NCBI RefSeq assembly: GCF_041052385.1 | Contig: NZ_CP163439.1 | Span: 7,181,001-7,245,000, forward strand | DNA from: Streptomyces sp. R28 | GTDB lineage: Bacteria > Actinomycetota > Actinomycetes > Streptomycetales > Streptomycetaceae | Reading direction: 5' to 3' | DNA length: 64,000 bases | Shown here: piece after piece, positions 41,348-48,958 of the stretch | How positions within the stretch are numbered: the first letter of the stretch is position 1 | Layout of the letters: every line of letters starts with the position of its first letter | Translations under genes and position numbers: made by a program | The notes under the pieces: model-generated | What the model saw: only the letters and a program-made list of their open reading frames with translations | The model's database searches: none | What the model was told of the DNA's origin: nothing

Positions 41348-42616
41348 ATGACGCAAGCGTTCGCATCCGAGGAATCCGAGGCCCTTTCGTCCGAAGCGGC
41401 CGCGGCCGCGGCCTCGTCCTGCAGCCGGGAGTTCCGGGCCAACCCGCATCCCGTGTACGCGGCGCTCCGGGAGACGGCGCCCGTGTGTCCGCTGTCTCCG
41501 CCCCACGGCGTCGAGACGTACCTGATCACGCGGTACGACGACGCGCGGGCCGCCCTGGCCGACCCGCGGCTGAGCAAGGACATGTACGGCGCCATCGACG
41601 CCTACCACCGCATCTTCGGTGACTCGTCGATCGCGCTGGACGACAACATGCTCTTCTCGGACCCTCCGAAGCACACCAGGCTCAGGAGGATCGTCGGCAG
41701 TACCTTCACGCCGAAAAGGGTGGAATCGCTGCGTGTGCGCGTGCAGGAGATCACCGATGATCTGCTGGACCAATGCTCGACGTCGGGTTCGGTGAACCTG
41801 CTCCCGGAGTTCTGCTTCCCGCTTCCGCTCCACGTCATCTGTGAACTTCTGGGCGTCCCGGAAGACGAACGCAAACAGGCTCAGGAATGGTCCGCCACCG
41901 TCGCGCAGACAGGTTTCGGGCCGGAGGCGAGAAAAGCGCTGGAAATCGCCGAGGGAAACCTGCGCGACTATCTCGCGGAGTTGTGCGCACGGAAGCGGAG
42001 CGAGCCGGACGGAGGTCTGCTCAGCGCACTCGTCACGGCCCAGGACCAGGAGGGCGCGCTCACCGACCACGAACTCGTCTCGACGGCGTGGGTGCTCCTC
42101 TTCGCGGGCCACAAGTCGACGGCGTACCAGATCGGCAACGCCGTCTACCACTTGCTCAGCCGGCCGGACCAGAAGGAACTGGCGCTCCGGGACGCGAGTG
42201 CCATGAACGCGGCCATCGAGGAGATCTTCCGGTTCGAGGCCTCCGTGGAGAACTCGACCTTCCGTCACGCGAAGGAAGACATCGTCATCCGGGACATGCT
42301 CATCCCCAAGGGCGCGCTCGTCCAGATCTCGATCACCGGGGCCAACCGGGACCCGGAGATGTTCGCCGAGCCCGACGAAATGGACGTCCAGCGGCCGAAC
42401 GTCCAGGCGACGCATCTCGCCTTCGGGTACGGCCCGCACTACTGCATCGGCGCACCGCTGGCGCGGGTGGAGATGCAGACCGCCCTCACCTCGCTCTTCG
42501 CGCGGTTCCCCGACATGGCCCTGGCCGTGGCGCCGGAGGACGCGCGCTGGCTGACCGTGCCGTTCCCCGCGTTCCGCGGGCTGGCGGAACTCCCGGTCGT
42601 CCTCGACCCCTCATGA
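41348..42616 (+). CDS. Cytochrome P450 with atypical I-helix motif
   Basis: A 422-residue soluble bacterial P450. The heme-binding loop FGYGPHYCIG has Cys366 as the iron ligand, and the K-helix ExxR is EIFR (292-295). The I-helix oxygen-activation motif reads AGHKST (253-258): Lys256 replaces the usual acidic residue and Ser257 the usual Thr. An Ala-rich N-terminus (17-23) is probably disordered. The ATG overlaps nothing upstream; the stop overlaps the ABM gene by four bases, so the pair is coupled. It is expected to tailor the aromatic polyketide. Confidence 0.93.
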   Translation: MTQAFASEESEALSSEAAAAAASSCSREFRANPHPVYAALRETAPVCPLSPPHGVETYLITRYDDARAALADPRLSKDMYGAIDAYHRIFGDSSIALDDNMLFSDPPKHTRLRRIVGSTFTPKRVESLRVRVQEITDDLLDQCSTSGSVNLLPEFCFPLPLHVICELLGVPEDERKQAQEWSATVAQTGFGPEARKALEIAEGNLRDYLAELCARKRSEPDGGLLSALVTAQDQEGALTDHELVSTAWVLLFAGHKSTAYQIGNAVYHLLSRPDQKELALRDASAMNAAIEEIFRFEASVENSTFRHAKEDIVIRDMLIPKGALVQISITGANRDPEMFAEPDEMDVQRPNVQATHLAFGYGPHYCIGAPLARVEMQTALTSLFARFPDMALAVAPEDARWLTVPFPAFRGLAELPVVLDPS

Positions 42617-42939
42617 CGGGCGGCTCCTCGGCCCCGGAACGGGTGCGTGTCATCCGACTGCTGCGGGTGCGTGCGGGGATGGAAGCGGACTTCGTGAAGT
42701 CCTACAAGGACGTGCTCGCGAGGGCCGCGCGATTCCCCGGACACCTCGGTGAACAGCTCTGCCGTTCCCTGGACGATCCGGCTCAATGGCTGCTCACCAG
42801 CGAGTGGGACAGCCTCGAAGCCATCCAACGGTGGCGCACCGGCCCCGAGCACAGAACCCTGGTCGAGCCGATGAACGCCTGTCTGCACGACGATCGGTGG
42901 ACGGCGCTCTTCCAGGTGAAGGAGACGGTGGCCGGCTGA
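42613..42939 (+). CDS. Stand-alone ABM-domain protein, relative of the SchA/CurD N-terminus
   Basis: A 108-residue ferredoxin-like domain coupled to the P450 stop (ATGA at 42613). Its core PGHLGEQLCRSLDDPAQWLL closely matches PGHLGDQLCQSLENPSQWVI of the cluster's first protein, so it arose from the same ancestor. Antibiotic-biosynthesis-monooxygenase domains oxidise anthrone-type aromatics without a cofactor; this could form a quinone here, by inference. It is the last gene clearly assigned to the cluster. Confidence 0.87.
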   Translation: MTGGSSAPERVRVIRLLRVRAGMEADFVKSYKDVLARAARFPGHLGEQLCRSLDDPAQWLLTSEWDSLEAIQRWRTGPEHRTLVEPMNACLHDDRWTALFQVKETVAG

Positions 42940-43001
42940 GCGCCGGACCGAAAGGCGAGACGGGGCTGACCAGCATGTGACCGGCCGGTAAGGTCGGTCC
43001 C

Positions 43002-43511
43002 GTGCCGAAGCCGCTCAGTCTTCCCTTCGATCCCATCGCGCGCGCCGACGAACTGTGGAAGCAGCGCTGGGGCACCGTGCCGTCCATGGCCGCCATCACC
43101 TCGATCATGCGCGCGCAGCAGATCCTGCTCGGTGAGGTCGACGCGGTGGTCAAGCCGTACGGACTGACGTTCGCGCGGTACGAGGCGCTGGTGCTGCTCA
43201 ACTTCTCCAAGGCCGGTGAGCTGCCGATGTCCAAGATCGGCGAGCGGCTGATGGTGCATCCCACGTCCGTGACGAACACCGTCGACCGGCTGGTCAGGTC
43301 GGGCCTGGTCGACAAGCGCCCCAACCCCAACGACGGGCGTGGCACGCTCGCCTCCATCACCGACAAGGGCCGCGAGGTCGTCGAGGCGGCCACCCGCGAC
43401 CTGATGGCCATGGACTTCGGACTCGGGGTGTACGACGCCGAGGAGTGCGCGGAGATCTTCGCGATGCTGCGCCCGCTGCGGGTGGCGGCGCACGACTTCG
43501 ACGAGGGCTGA
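43002..43511 (+). CDS. MarR-family transcriptional regulator
   Basis: A 169-residue winged-helix protein. The DNA-binding segment is MSKIGERLMVHPTSVTNTVDRL (within residues 75-100) with the wing NPNDGRGTLASITDKG. GTG start at 43002 after TAAGGT. It precedes the DUF3817 and icmA genes on the same strand. It could regulate icmA through the palindrome at 43935, or the neighbouring P450/PKS genes; I cannot choose between these. Homologues occur next to icmA in other Streptomyces as I recall, so it probably belongs to the ancestral locus and not to the cluster. Confidence 0.88.
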   Translation: MPKPLSLPFDPIARADELWKQRWGTVPSMAAITSIMRAQQILLGEVDAVVKPYGLTFARYEALVLLNFSKAGELPMSKIGERLMVHPTSVTNTVDRLVRSGLVDKRPNPNDGRGTLASITDKGREVVEAATRDLMAMDFGLGVYDAEECAEIFAMLRPLRVAAHDFDEG

Positions 43512-43559
43512 GCGGGCCCCGGGCAAGATCTCCCGGAACGGGTGGTTACGCTCGTACGC

Positions 43560-43892
43560 ATGAAGAAGAGCGTCCTGACCCGCTACCGGGTGATGGCTTA
43601 CGTCACCGCCGTCATGCTGCTCGTGCTGTGCACCTGCATGGTGTTCAAGTACGGCTTCGACATGGGCGAGGACGTCACCTTCGCCGTCTCCCAGGTCCAC
43701 GGCTTCCTCTACATCATCTATCTGGTGTTCGCCTTCGACCTCGGCTCCAAGGCCAAGTGGTCGTTCGGCAAGCTGCTGTGGGTGCTGCTCTCCGGGACGA
43801 TTCCCTTCGCCGCTTTCTTCGTCGAGCGCAAGGTCACCCGCGAGGTCGAACCCCTGGTCAGCGAGTCGGTCCCGGCTGTCGCCAAGGCCTGA
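43560..43892 (+). CDS. DUF3817 membrane protein, second copy (110 aa)
   Basis: From ATG 43560 the protein has three hydrophobic helices (about residues 10-32, 45-62, 70-88). The family motif VHGFLYIIYLVFAFDLGSKA and the ending FFVERKVTREVE match the gene at 31942-32286 in order, though identity is moderate. The frame extends to 43542 with a GTG-like alternative. A perfect hairpin follows the stop. Function unknown. Confidence 0.87.
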   Translation: MKKSVLTRYRVMAYVTAVMLLVLCTCMVFKYGFDMGEDVTFAVSQVHGFLYIIYLVFAFDLGSKAKWSFGKLLWVLLSGTIPFAAFFVERKVTREVEPLVSESVPAVAKA

Positions 43893-43895
43893 CGC

Positions 43896-43923
43896 AACCG
43901 CCGTACCGACGCGTACGGCGGTT
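43896..43923. terminator. Perfect 11-bp terminator hairpin
   Basis: AACCGCCGTAC (43896-43906) pairs with GTACGGCGGTT (43913-43923), loop CGACGC. It begins three bases after the DUF3817 stop and separates that gene from icmA. Confidence 0.8.
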
Positions 43924-43934
43924 CTCCCATCGAC

Positions 43935-43958
43935 ATTTACTAGGACGTCCTAGTAAAT
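43935..43958. promoter_or_regulatory. Perfect 24-bp palindrome, probable icmA operator
   Basis: ATTTACTAGGAC (43935-43946) is followed directly by its reverse complement GTCCTAGTAAAT (43947-43958). The palindrome ends two bases before the ribosome site GAAGG and eight bases before the icmA ATG. Its size and symmetry fit a dimeric TetR or MarR repressor, which here would block transcription start or early elongation. Candidate binders are the adjacent MarR (43002) and TetR (45678) proteins. Confidence 0.8.
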
Positions 43959-43966
43959 TCGAAGGT

Positions 43967-45667
43967 ATGGACGCTGACGCCATCGAGGAGGGCCGCCGTC
44001 GCTGGCAGGCCCGTTACGACGCCGCACGCAAGCGCACCGCGGATTTCACCACGCTCTCCGGAGACCCCGTGGAGCCGGTGTACGGGCCCCGGCCGGGAGA
44101 CAGGTACGAGGGCTTCGAGCGGATCGGGTGGCCCGGGGAGTACCCCTACACGCGCGGGCTGTATCCGACCGGCTACCGAGGGCGGACGTGGACCATCCGG
44201 CAGTTCGCCGGGTTCGGGAACGCCGAGCAGACCAACGAGCGCTACAAGATGATCCTCCGCAACGGCGGAGGCGGTCTCTCGGTCGCCTTCGACATGCCGA
44301 CGCTCATGGGACGGGACTCCGACGACCCGCGCTCGCTGGGCGAGGTCGGCCACTGCGGTGTCGCCATCGACTCGGCCGCCGACATGGAGGTCCTGTTCAA
44401 GGACATCCCGCTGGGCGACGTGACGACGTCCATGACCATCAGCGGTCCGGCCGTGCCGGTCTTCTGCATGTACCTGGTGGCGGCGGAGCGCCAGGGCGTC
44501 GACCCCGGCGTGCTCAACGGCACGCTGCAGACCGACATCTTCAAGGAGTACATCGCCCAGAAGGAGTGGCTCTTCCAGCCCGAGCCGCACCTGCGTCTCA
44601 TCGGCGACCTCATGGAGTACTGCGCGGCCGGCATCCCCGCCTACAAGCCGCTGTCCGTCTCCGGCTACCACATCCGCGAGGCCGGATCGACGGCCGCGCA
44701 GGAGCTGGCGTACACGCTGGCGGACGGGGTCGGGTACGTCGAACTGGGCCTGTCACGCGGGCTGGACGTCGACGTCTTCGCCCCCGGCCTGTCCTTCTTC
44801 TTCGACGCGCACGTCGACTTCTTCGAGGAGATCGCTAAGTTCCGGGCTGCCCGCAGGATCTGGGCGCGCTGGATGCGGGACGTGTACGGGGCGCAGAGCG
44901 ACAAGGCCCAGTGGCTGCGCTTCCACACGCAGACCGCGGGCGTCTCGCTCACCGCGCAGCAGCCGTACAACAACGTCGTGCGTACGGCCGTGGAGGCGCT
45001 CGCGGCCGTGCTCGGCGGGACCAACTCGCTGCACACCAACGCCCTCGACGAGACCCTCGCGCTGCCCTCCGAGCAGGCCGCCGAGATCGCCCTGCGCACC
45101 CAGCAGGTCCTCATGGAGGAGACCGGGGTCGCCAACGTGGCCGATCCGCTGGGCGGTTCGTGGTTCGTCGAGCAGCTGACCGACCGGATCGAGGCCGACG
45201 CCGAGAAGATCTTCGAGCAGATCAAGGAGCGGGGGCTGCGGGCGCACCCCGACGGGCAGCACCCCATCGGACCGATCACGTCCGGGATCCTGCGCGGGAT
45301 CGAGGACGGCTGGTTCACCGGGGAGATCGCGGAGTCGGCCTTCCGCTACCAGCAGTCGCTGGAGAAGGGGGACAAGCGGGTCGTCGGGGTCAACGCCCAC
45401 ACCGGCTCCGTCACCGGCGACCTGGAGATCCTGCGGGTGAGCCACGAGGTGGAGCGCGAGCAGGTACGGGTGCTGGGCTCCCGCAAGGACGCGCGGGACG
45501 ACGGTGCCGTGCGGGCCGCGCTCGACGCGATGCTCGCCGCCGCGAGGAACGGCGGCAACATGATCGGGCCGATGCTGGACGCCGTACGGGCCGAGGCGAC
45601 CCTGGGCGAGATCTGCGGTGTGCTGCGCGAGGAGTGGGGGGTGTACACCGAGCCGGCGGGGTTCTGA
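43967..45667 (+). CDS. icmA: Isobutyryl-CoA mutase large subunit
   Basis: Catalyses adenosylcobalamin-dependent interconversion of isobutyryl-CoA and n-butyryl-CoA together with a small B12-binding subunit (IcmB), which is not in this window. The ATG at 43967 gives 566 residues, the exact length known for IcmA. Substrate-specificity residues identify it: Phe80 in TIRQFAGF (Tyr in methylmalonyl-CoA mutase) and Gln198 in EYIAQKEW (Arg in methylmalonyl-CoA mutase). There is no C-terminal DxHxxG B12-binding domain. MeaB (23262) and the adenosyltransferase (1770) could support it. It links valine breakdown to butyryl-CoA. Confidence 0.95.
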   Translation: MDADAIEEGRRRWQARYDAARKRTADFTTLSGDPVEPVYGPRPGDRYEGFERIGWPGEYPYTRGLYPTGYRGRTWTIRQFAGFGNAEQTNERYKMILRNGGGGLSVAFDMPTLMGRDSDDPRSLGEVGHCGVAIDSAADMEVLFKDIPLGDVTTSMTISGPAVPVFCMYLVAAERQGVDPGVLNGTLQTDIFKEYIAQKEWLFQPEPHLRLIGDLMEYCAAGIPAYKPLSVSGYHIREAGSTAAQELAYTLADGVGYVELGLSRGLDVDVFAPGLSFFFDAHVDFFEEIAKFRAARRIWARWMRDVYGAQSDKAQWLRFHTQTAGVSLTAQQPYNNVVRTAVEALAAVLGGTNSLHTNALDETLALPSEQAAEIALRTQQVLMEETGVANVADPLGGSWFVEQLTDRIEADAEKIFEQIKERGLRAHPDGQHPIGPITSGILRGIEDGWFTGEIAESAFRYQQSLEKGDKRVVGVNAHTGSVTGDLEILRVSHEVEREQVRVLGSRKDARDDGAVRAALDAMLAAARNGGNMIGPMLDAVRAEATLGEICGVLREEWGVYTEPAGF

Positions 45668-45677
45668 TCGTTCTGGG

Positions 45678-46295
45678 CTATGCGGCGCCGGTGAGGCCCA
45701 GGAGCAGGATGCGCGTGAAGCTGCGCACCCACTCCTCGTCCGCCGGCTCCGCGCTCACCAGGGTGCGGTGCACCACCGCGCCCGCCACCACGTCGAAGAT
45801 CAGGTCCGCTGTGCGTGCGGCTTCCTCCGGATCCGTCTCCGGGGGGAGCTCGCCGCGTTTCTGGGCCCGGGAGCGGCCCTGGAGGACCAGGCGCTTCTGG
45901 CGCTCGACGATGGACCGGCGGATGCGCTCGCGCAGGGCGTCGTCCCGCGTCGACTCCGCCACCACCGCCATCAGCCCGCTCTTGGCCTCGGGGCGGGCCA
46001 GGATCGCCGCGAACTGCAGGACCACGCCCTCGATGTCGGCGGCGAGAGTGCCGCGGTCGGGGAGCTCCAGTTCGTCGAACAGCTCCGCGACCGCGTCCAC
46101 CACCAGCTCGTTCTTGCCGGACCAGCGGCGATAGAGGGTCGTCTTTGCAACCCCGGCGCGCGTTGCCACGTCTCCCAGGGTGAGCTTGGACCAGCCCACC
46201 TCGATCAGCGCCTCCCGGGTCGCGGCCAGGATCGCCGTCGCCGCGGCGGCGCTGCGCGGCCGGCCGGGGCGGGCGGCGGAGGTGCGGCTCTGCAT
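45678..46295 (-). CDS. TetR-family transcriptional regulator
   Basis: A 205-residue regulator from ATG 46295 (MQSRTSAARPGRPRSAAAAT). The helix-turn-helix includes LTLGDVATRAGVAKTTLYRRWSGKNELV (split across residues 38-66). The C-terminal domain resembles the TetR_C group with LPPETDPEEAARTADLIFDVVAGAVVHR. It is convergent with icmA, ten bases apart. The gene's own upstream region has a quasi-palindrome around CGATATCG. It might control icmA via the 43935 palindrome or a distant target. Confidence 0.88.
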   Translation of the reverse strand: MQSRTSAARPGRPRSAAAATAILAATREALIEVGWSKLTLGDVATRAGVAKTTLYRRWSGKNELVVDAVAELFDELELPDRGTLAADIEGVVLQFAAILARPEAKSGLMAVVAESTRDDALRERIRRSIVERQKRLVLQGRSRAQKRGELPPETDPEEAARTADLIFDVVAGAVVHRTLVSAEPADEEWVRSFTRILLLGLTGAA

Positions 46296-46309
46296 CCCCT
46301 GACCATATC

Positions 46310-46325
46310 CCCGCGATATCGGGGG
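46310..46325. promoter_or_regulatory. Quasi-palindrome upstream of the TetR gene
   Basis: CCCCGCGATATCGGGG at 46309-46324 is symmetric around CGATATCG (46314-46321) with one extra base in the left arm. It is 15 bases upstream of the TetR start, a typical autoregulatory position. Confidence 0.4.
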
Positions 46326-46540
46326 ATTCTGTGAGGTCGTGAGGGAGATCACCCGGGGGTGGTGCCCCGGAGGCACTCGATGCCATTACGCTACGACTCG
46401 TAGCGAAAGCTCGCGACGGACGTACGCGAGCGACCGCACGCACGGCGTGGGGTGGGGACCCGGCGTCGGAACAGCATCAGGCCTGACCGGCTTTCACAGT
46501 GCTTTTCACACGTGCGCGGGGAACGGGGGAGGATAGACGC

Positions 46541-47515
46541 ATGCAGCCACGGAACATGTCCATGAGCGGAGTCGTCGACCTCGCCGCGGTGAAGGCGGCC
46601 CAGGAGGCCAAGGCGAAGGCGGAGCAGGCGCGTGCCGAGGCCGCCCGACAGGGCGGGGGAGGGGCCGTGTCGCCCGCCGACCTCGTCATCGAGGTGGATG
46701 AGGCGGGGTTCGAGCAGGAGGTCCTCCAGCGGTCCACCGAAGTGCCCGTCGTCATCGACTTCTGGGCCGAGTGGTGCGAGCCCTGCAAGCAGCTGAGCCC
46801 GGTGCTGGAGCGGCTCGCCGTCGAGTACAACGGCCGCTTCCTCCTCGCCAAGATCGACGTCGACGCCAACCAGATGCTGATGCAGCAGTTCGGCGTGCAG
46901 GGCATCCCCGCCGTCTTCGCCGTCGTCGCGGGCCAGGCGCTGCCGCTCTTCCAGGGGGCGGCCGGCGAGGCACAGATCCGGCAGACGCTCGATCAGCTCG
47001 TCACCGTCGCCGAACAGCGCTTCGGCCTCACCGGCATCACCGTCGACCCCGACGCCGAGCCCGGTGGCGCCCAGACCGCTCCCGCCGTGCCGGTCGGCCC
47101 GTACGACGCGTTGCTCGAGGCCGCCGTACAGGCCCTTGACGCGGGAGACTTGGCCGGTGCCGTCCAGGCGTACAAGAACGTACTGAGCGAGGACCCGGCC
47201 AATATGGAGGCCAAACTCGGGCTCGCCCAGGCCGAGTTGTTGCAGCGCGTGCAGGATGCCGACCCGCAGCAGGTGCGCAAGGACGCCGCCGACAAGCCCG
47301 CCGACGCAGCTGCGCAGATCGCCGCCGCCGACCTGGACCTGGTGGGCGGACACGTCGAGGACGCCTTCGGGCGGCTCATCGACACCGTGCAGCGCACGGC
47401 GGGTGACGACCGGGAGGCCGCACGGCTTCGGCTGCTGGAGCTGTTCGAGGTCGTGGGCGCGGACGATCCGCGCGTGGCGGCGGCGCGCAGGGCGCTTGCG
47501 CGCGCGCTGTTCTGA
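46541..47515 (+). CDS. Thioredoxin-TPR fusion protein, CnoX/YbbN type
   Basis: A 324-residue protein. Residues 15-40 are an Ala/Glu/Lys-rich linker; the thioredoxin domain (about 50-155) has the active site WCEPC in FWAEWCEPCKQL. A tetratricopeptide region (about 185-324) with AAVQALDAGDLAGAVQAYKN and LGLAQAELLQRVQ follows. CnoX in E. coli is a chaperone-redox protein working with GroEL; the C-E-P-C here suggests an active disulfide centre. The ATG at 46541 follows GGGGGAGG. It is a single-gene unit, cytoplasmic, probably for protein quality control. Confidence 0.9.
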   Translation: MQPRNMSMSGVVDLAAVKAAQEAKAKAEQARAEAARQGGGGAVSPADLVIEVDEAGFEQEVLQRSTEVPVVIDFWAEWCEPCKQLSPVLERLAVEYNGRFLLAKIDVDANQMLMQQFGVQGIPAVFAVVAGQALPLFQGAAGEAQIRQTLDQLVTVAEQRFGLTGITVDPDAEPGGAQTAPAVPVGPYDALLEAAVQALDAGDLAGAVQAYKNVLSEDPANMEAKLGLAQAELLQRVQDADPQQVRKDAADKPADAAAQIAAADLDLVGGHVEDAFGRLIDTVQRTAGDDREAARLRLLELFEVVGADDPRVAAARRALARALF

Positions 47516-47612
47516 CCGGGCCTTCGGGCGGGGCAGCGGCCCCGTTCTGACCAGTAACTAAACGCGCAGGCTCGTGTTGCCTGAGTGAAAGATCTGCCGA
47601 CAGGGCATCAAA

Positions 47613-47650
47613 GCGGCCGCGCTTTACCAAATCTTGGTAATCGCGGCCGC
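47613..47650. promoter_or_regulatory. Nested inverted repeat (two-tier hairpin)
   Basis: Outer arms GCGGCCGC (47613-47620 and 47643-47650) enclose inner arms TTACCAA (47624-47630) and TTGGTAA (47634-47640) with a three-base loop. It could be the terminator of the thioredoxin-TPR gene, 98 bases upstream, or a binding site controlling the downstream operon. Confidence 0.5.
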
Positions 47651-47779
47651 AGTTACTGCGGGTAAGTCGAAGGCGTCGTTCTGTCGGATTCTGTCCGGCG
47701 ATTACTGGACTTGTCCGGTCACTTGAGGCCACCCTGCGTCGCTGATCGAGACCGGCGGGTCGTTGTTCGGTTATCCCCC

Positions 47780-47797
47780 CGTTACTACCGAGTAACG
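47780..47797. promoter_or_regulatory. 7-bp inverted repeat in the DUF6230 leader
   Basis: CGTTACT (47780-47786) and AGTAACG (47791-47797) are perfect inverted repeats separated by ACCG. The spacing fits a regulator dimer or a small hairpin. It lies about 380 bases before the DUF6230 start. Confidence 0.4.
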
Positions 47798-48177
47798 AAG
47801 CCCCTTGTGCGGGCGGCGAGAATGCACCACGATCGGCCACGCTCGGTCCATTCCCGTACCCCGACAGCCGGTTGGGTCGCGGGAGTTCCTGGGTCCCCAC
47901 CGAGCAGAGTCGGCGGCAGTGGCGCCGGCTCTTGGGCAGGGGGGTCTTCGCCTGCTCGGCGAAGCCTGTCCAGCAAGGTTGTGCGTGATGCGTGTCAGGC
48001 GCGACCAGTGGTTGTCGCTCGGGGGTGATCGCCGGTGATTCGGGCGCGTTTCGCGCCGCCGAGCGCAGGCGCTCTCCTTCCCGAGGACGTAGCACTTCTC
48101 CCATCCCTGCCCGGCTGAGCCGTCAAGTCGACAGTGGCAGCCAGGGCCAGGAGATGTACGTCCGAGAAGGAGGAAAT

Positions 48178-48816
48178 ATGGAGTCCCAGGTGCGTGGCGG
48201 GACCAGATGGAAGCGGTTCGCTGTGGTCATGGTGCCCAGCGTCGCCGCTACGGCTGCGATAGGTGTCGCCCTCGCGCAGGGCGCTCTCGCCGCGTCGTTC
48301 AGTGTCTCCGGCCAGTCGTTCAAGGTCACGACCGACAAGCTCGTCGGTACGGGTTTCTCGCAGTACGGCGCTCTTGACGAGGGCTACACGCTCTCCGGCA
48401 AGAAGACGGTTCACCCCGTCGCCGTCTCGGGGTTCCAGACCGCGACGATCAGCAACATGTGCCAGTCCGTGGTCACCCCCGACATCCCGATCCTCGGGAG
48501 TGTCAGCCTGATTCTGCGGGCGGGTGAAGACCCGAAGAAGCCGGTCGAGGCCAAGAACCTGTACATCGACGTGGCCGACCTCGAGGCCGACGCCACGTTC
48601 GAGAACATCGACATCGGTGTGGCTGCCAAGGACGCCAGCAAGGGTCCGGGCATGAAGGGTGGCGGCGAGCAGGCCAACCCCTTCGGGTTCGCCCAGCAGG
48701 CCGACAAGGCCACGCTGGTCGGCGTGAAGCAGACGGCGTGGGCGACCACGGCCGGAACCTTCAAGCTCAGCGGTCTGAAGATGTCGCTGTCGACGGGTGT
48801 CAAGGAGTGCTACTAA
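48178..48816 (+). CDS. DUF6230 exported/envelope protein (212 aa)
   Basis: From ATG 48178 with a strong GAAGGAGG site. An N-terminal basic stretch (MESQVRGGTRWKRF) and hydrophobic segment (residues 15-38, VVMVPSVAATAAIGVALAQG) form a signal peptide or anchor. The exported part is beta-rich with two Cys (in NMCQSV and the C-terminal KECY) that could form a disulfide. The DUF6230 family is specific to actinomycetes, function unknown. It is followed by a DUF6114 gene and a Ser/Pro-rich exported protein; the three are probably one envelope system. Confidence 0.85.
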   Translation: MESQVRGGTRWKRFAVVMVPSVAATAAIGVALAQGALAASFSVSGQSFKVTTDKLVGTGFSQYGALDEGYTLSGKKTVHPVAVSGFQTATISNMCQSVVTPDIPILGSVSLILRAGEDPKKPVEAKNLYIDVADLEADATFENIDIGVAAKDASKGPGMKGGGEQANPFGFAQQADKATLVGVKQTAWATTAGTFKLSGLKMSLSTGVKECY

Positions 48817-48825
48817 GCACTCTGT

Positions 48826-48860
48826 GACGGGCGGGGGAGCCGATGGCGCCCCCGCCCGTC
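48826..48860. terminator. 12-bp GC hairpin between DUF6230 and DUF6114 genes
   Basis: GACGGGCGGGGG (48826-48837) pairs perfectly with CCCCCGCCCGTC (48849-48860). Inside an apparent operon it may act as a partial terminator that leaves the first protein in excess, or it may stabilise the upstream mRNA. Confidence 0.6.
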
Positions 48861-48958
48861 CCCTCTCCACCCGCTTTCTTCACAAGCGGTCACACGCACT
48901 ACAACTCACCACCACCGCACCACCATCACAGCAAAGCCGTAGCAGGGAGCTGTTTTCC

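Larger units (their letters stand above)
47516..48177. other. 662-base structured intergenic region upstream of the DUF6230 operon
   Basis: No gene is supported here. The region contains several inverted repeats (listed separately at 47613 and 47780) and a smaller one around CTTCGCCTGCTCGGCGAAG (47948-47966). Its base composition is less GC-rich than flanking genes near 47560-47700, with repeated TTAC/GTAA words (AGTAACTAA at 47553, GTTACTGCGGGTAA at 47652). A long 5' leader or several promoters would explain the size. I could not match it to a riboswitch family by eye. Confidence 0.5.

Noticed and set aside
43967..45667. Methylmalonyl-CoA mutase identity
   Set aside because: The overall family fits, but Phe80 and Gln198, the 566-residue length and the missing B12-binding domain point to IcmA.
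47516..48177. Riboswitch (for example c-di-AMP type) in the DUF6230 leader
   Set aside because: Long structured leaders before envelope genes in Streptomyces sometimes carry one, but I could not match the conserved core sequences by eye.
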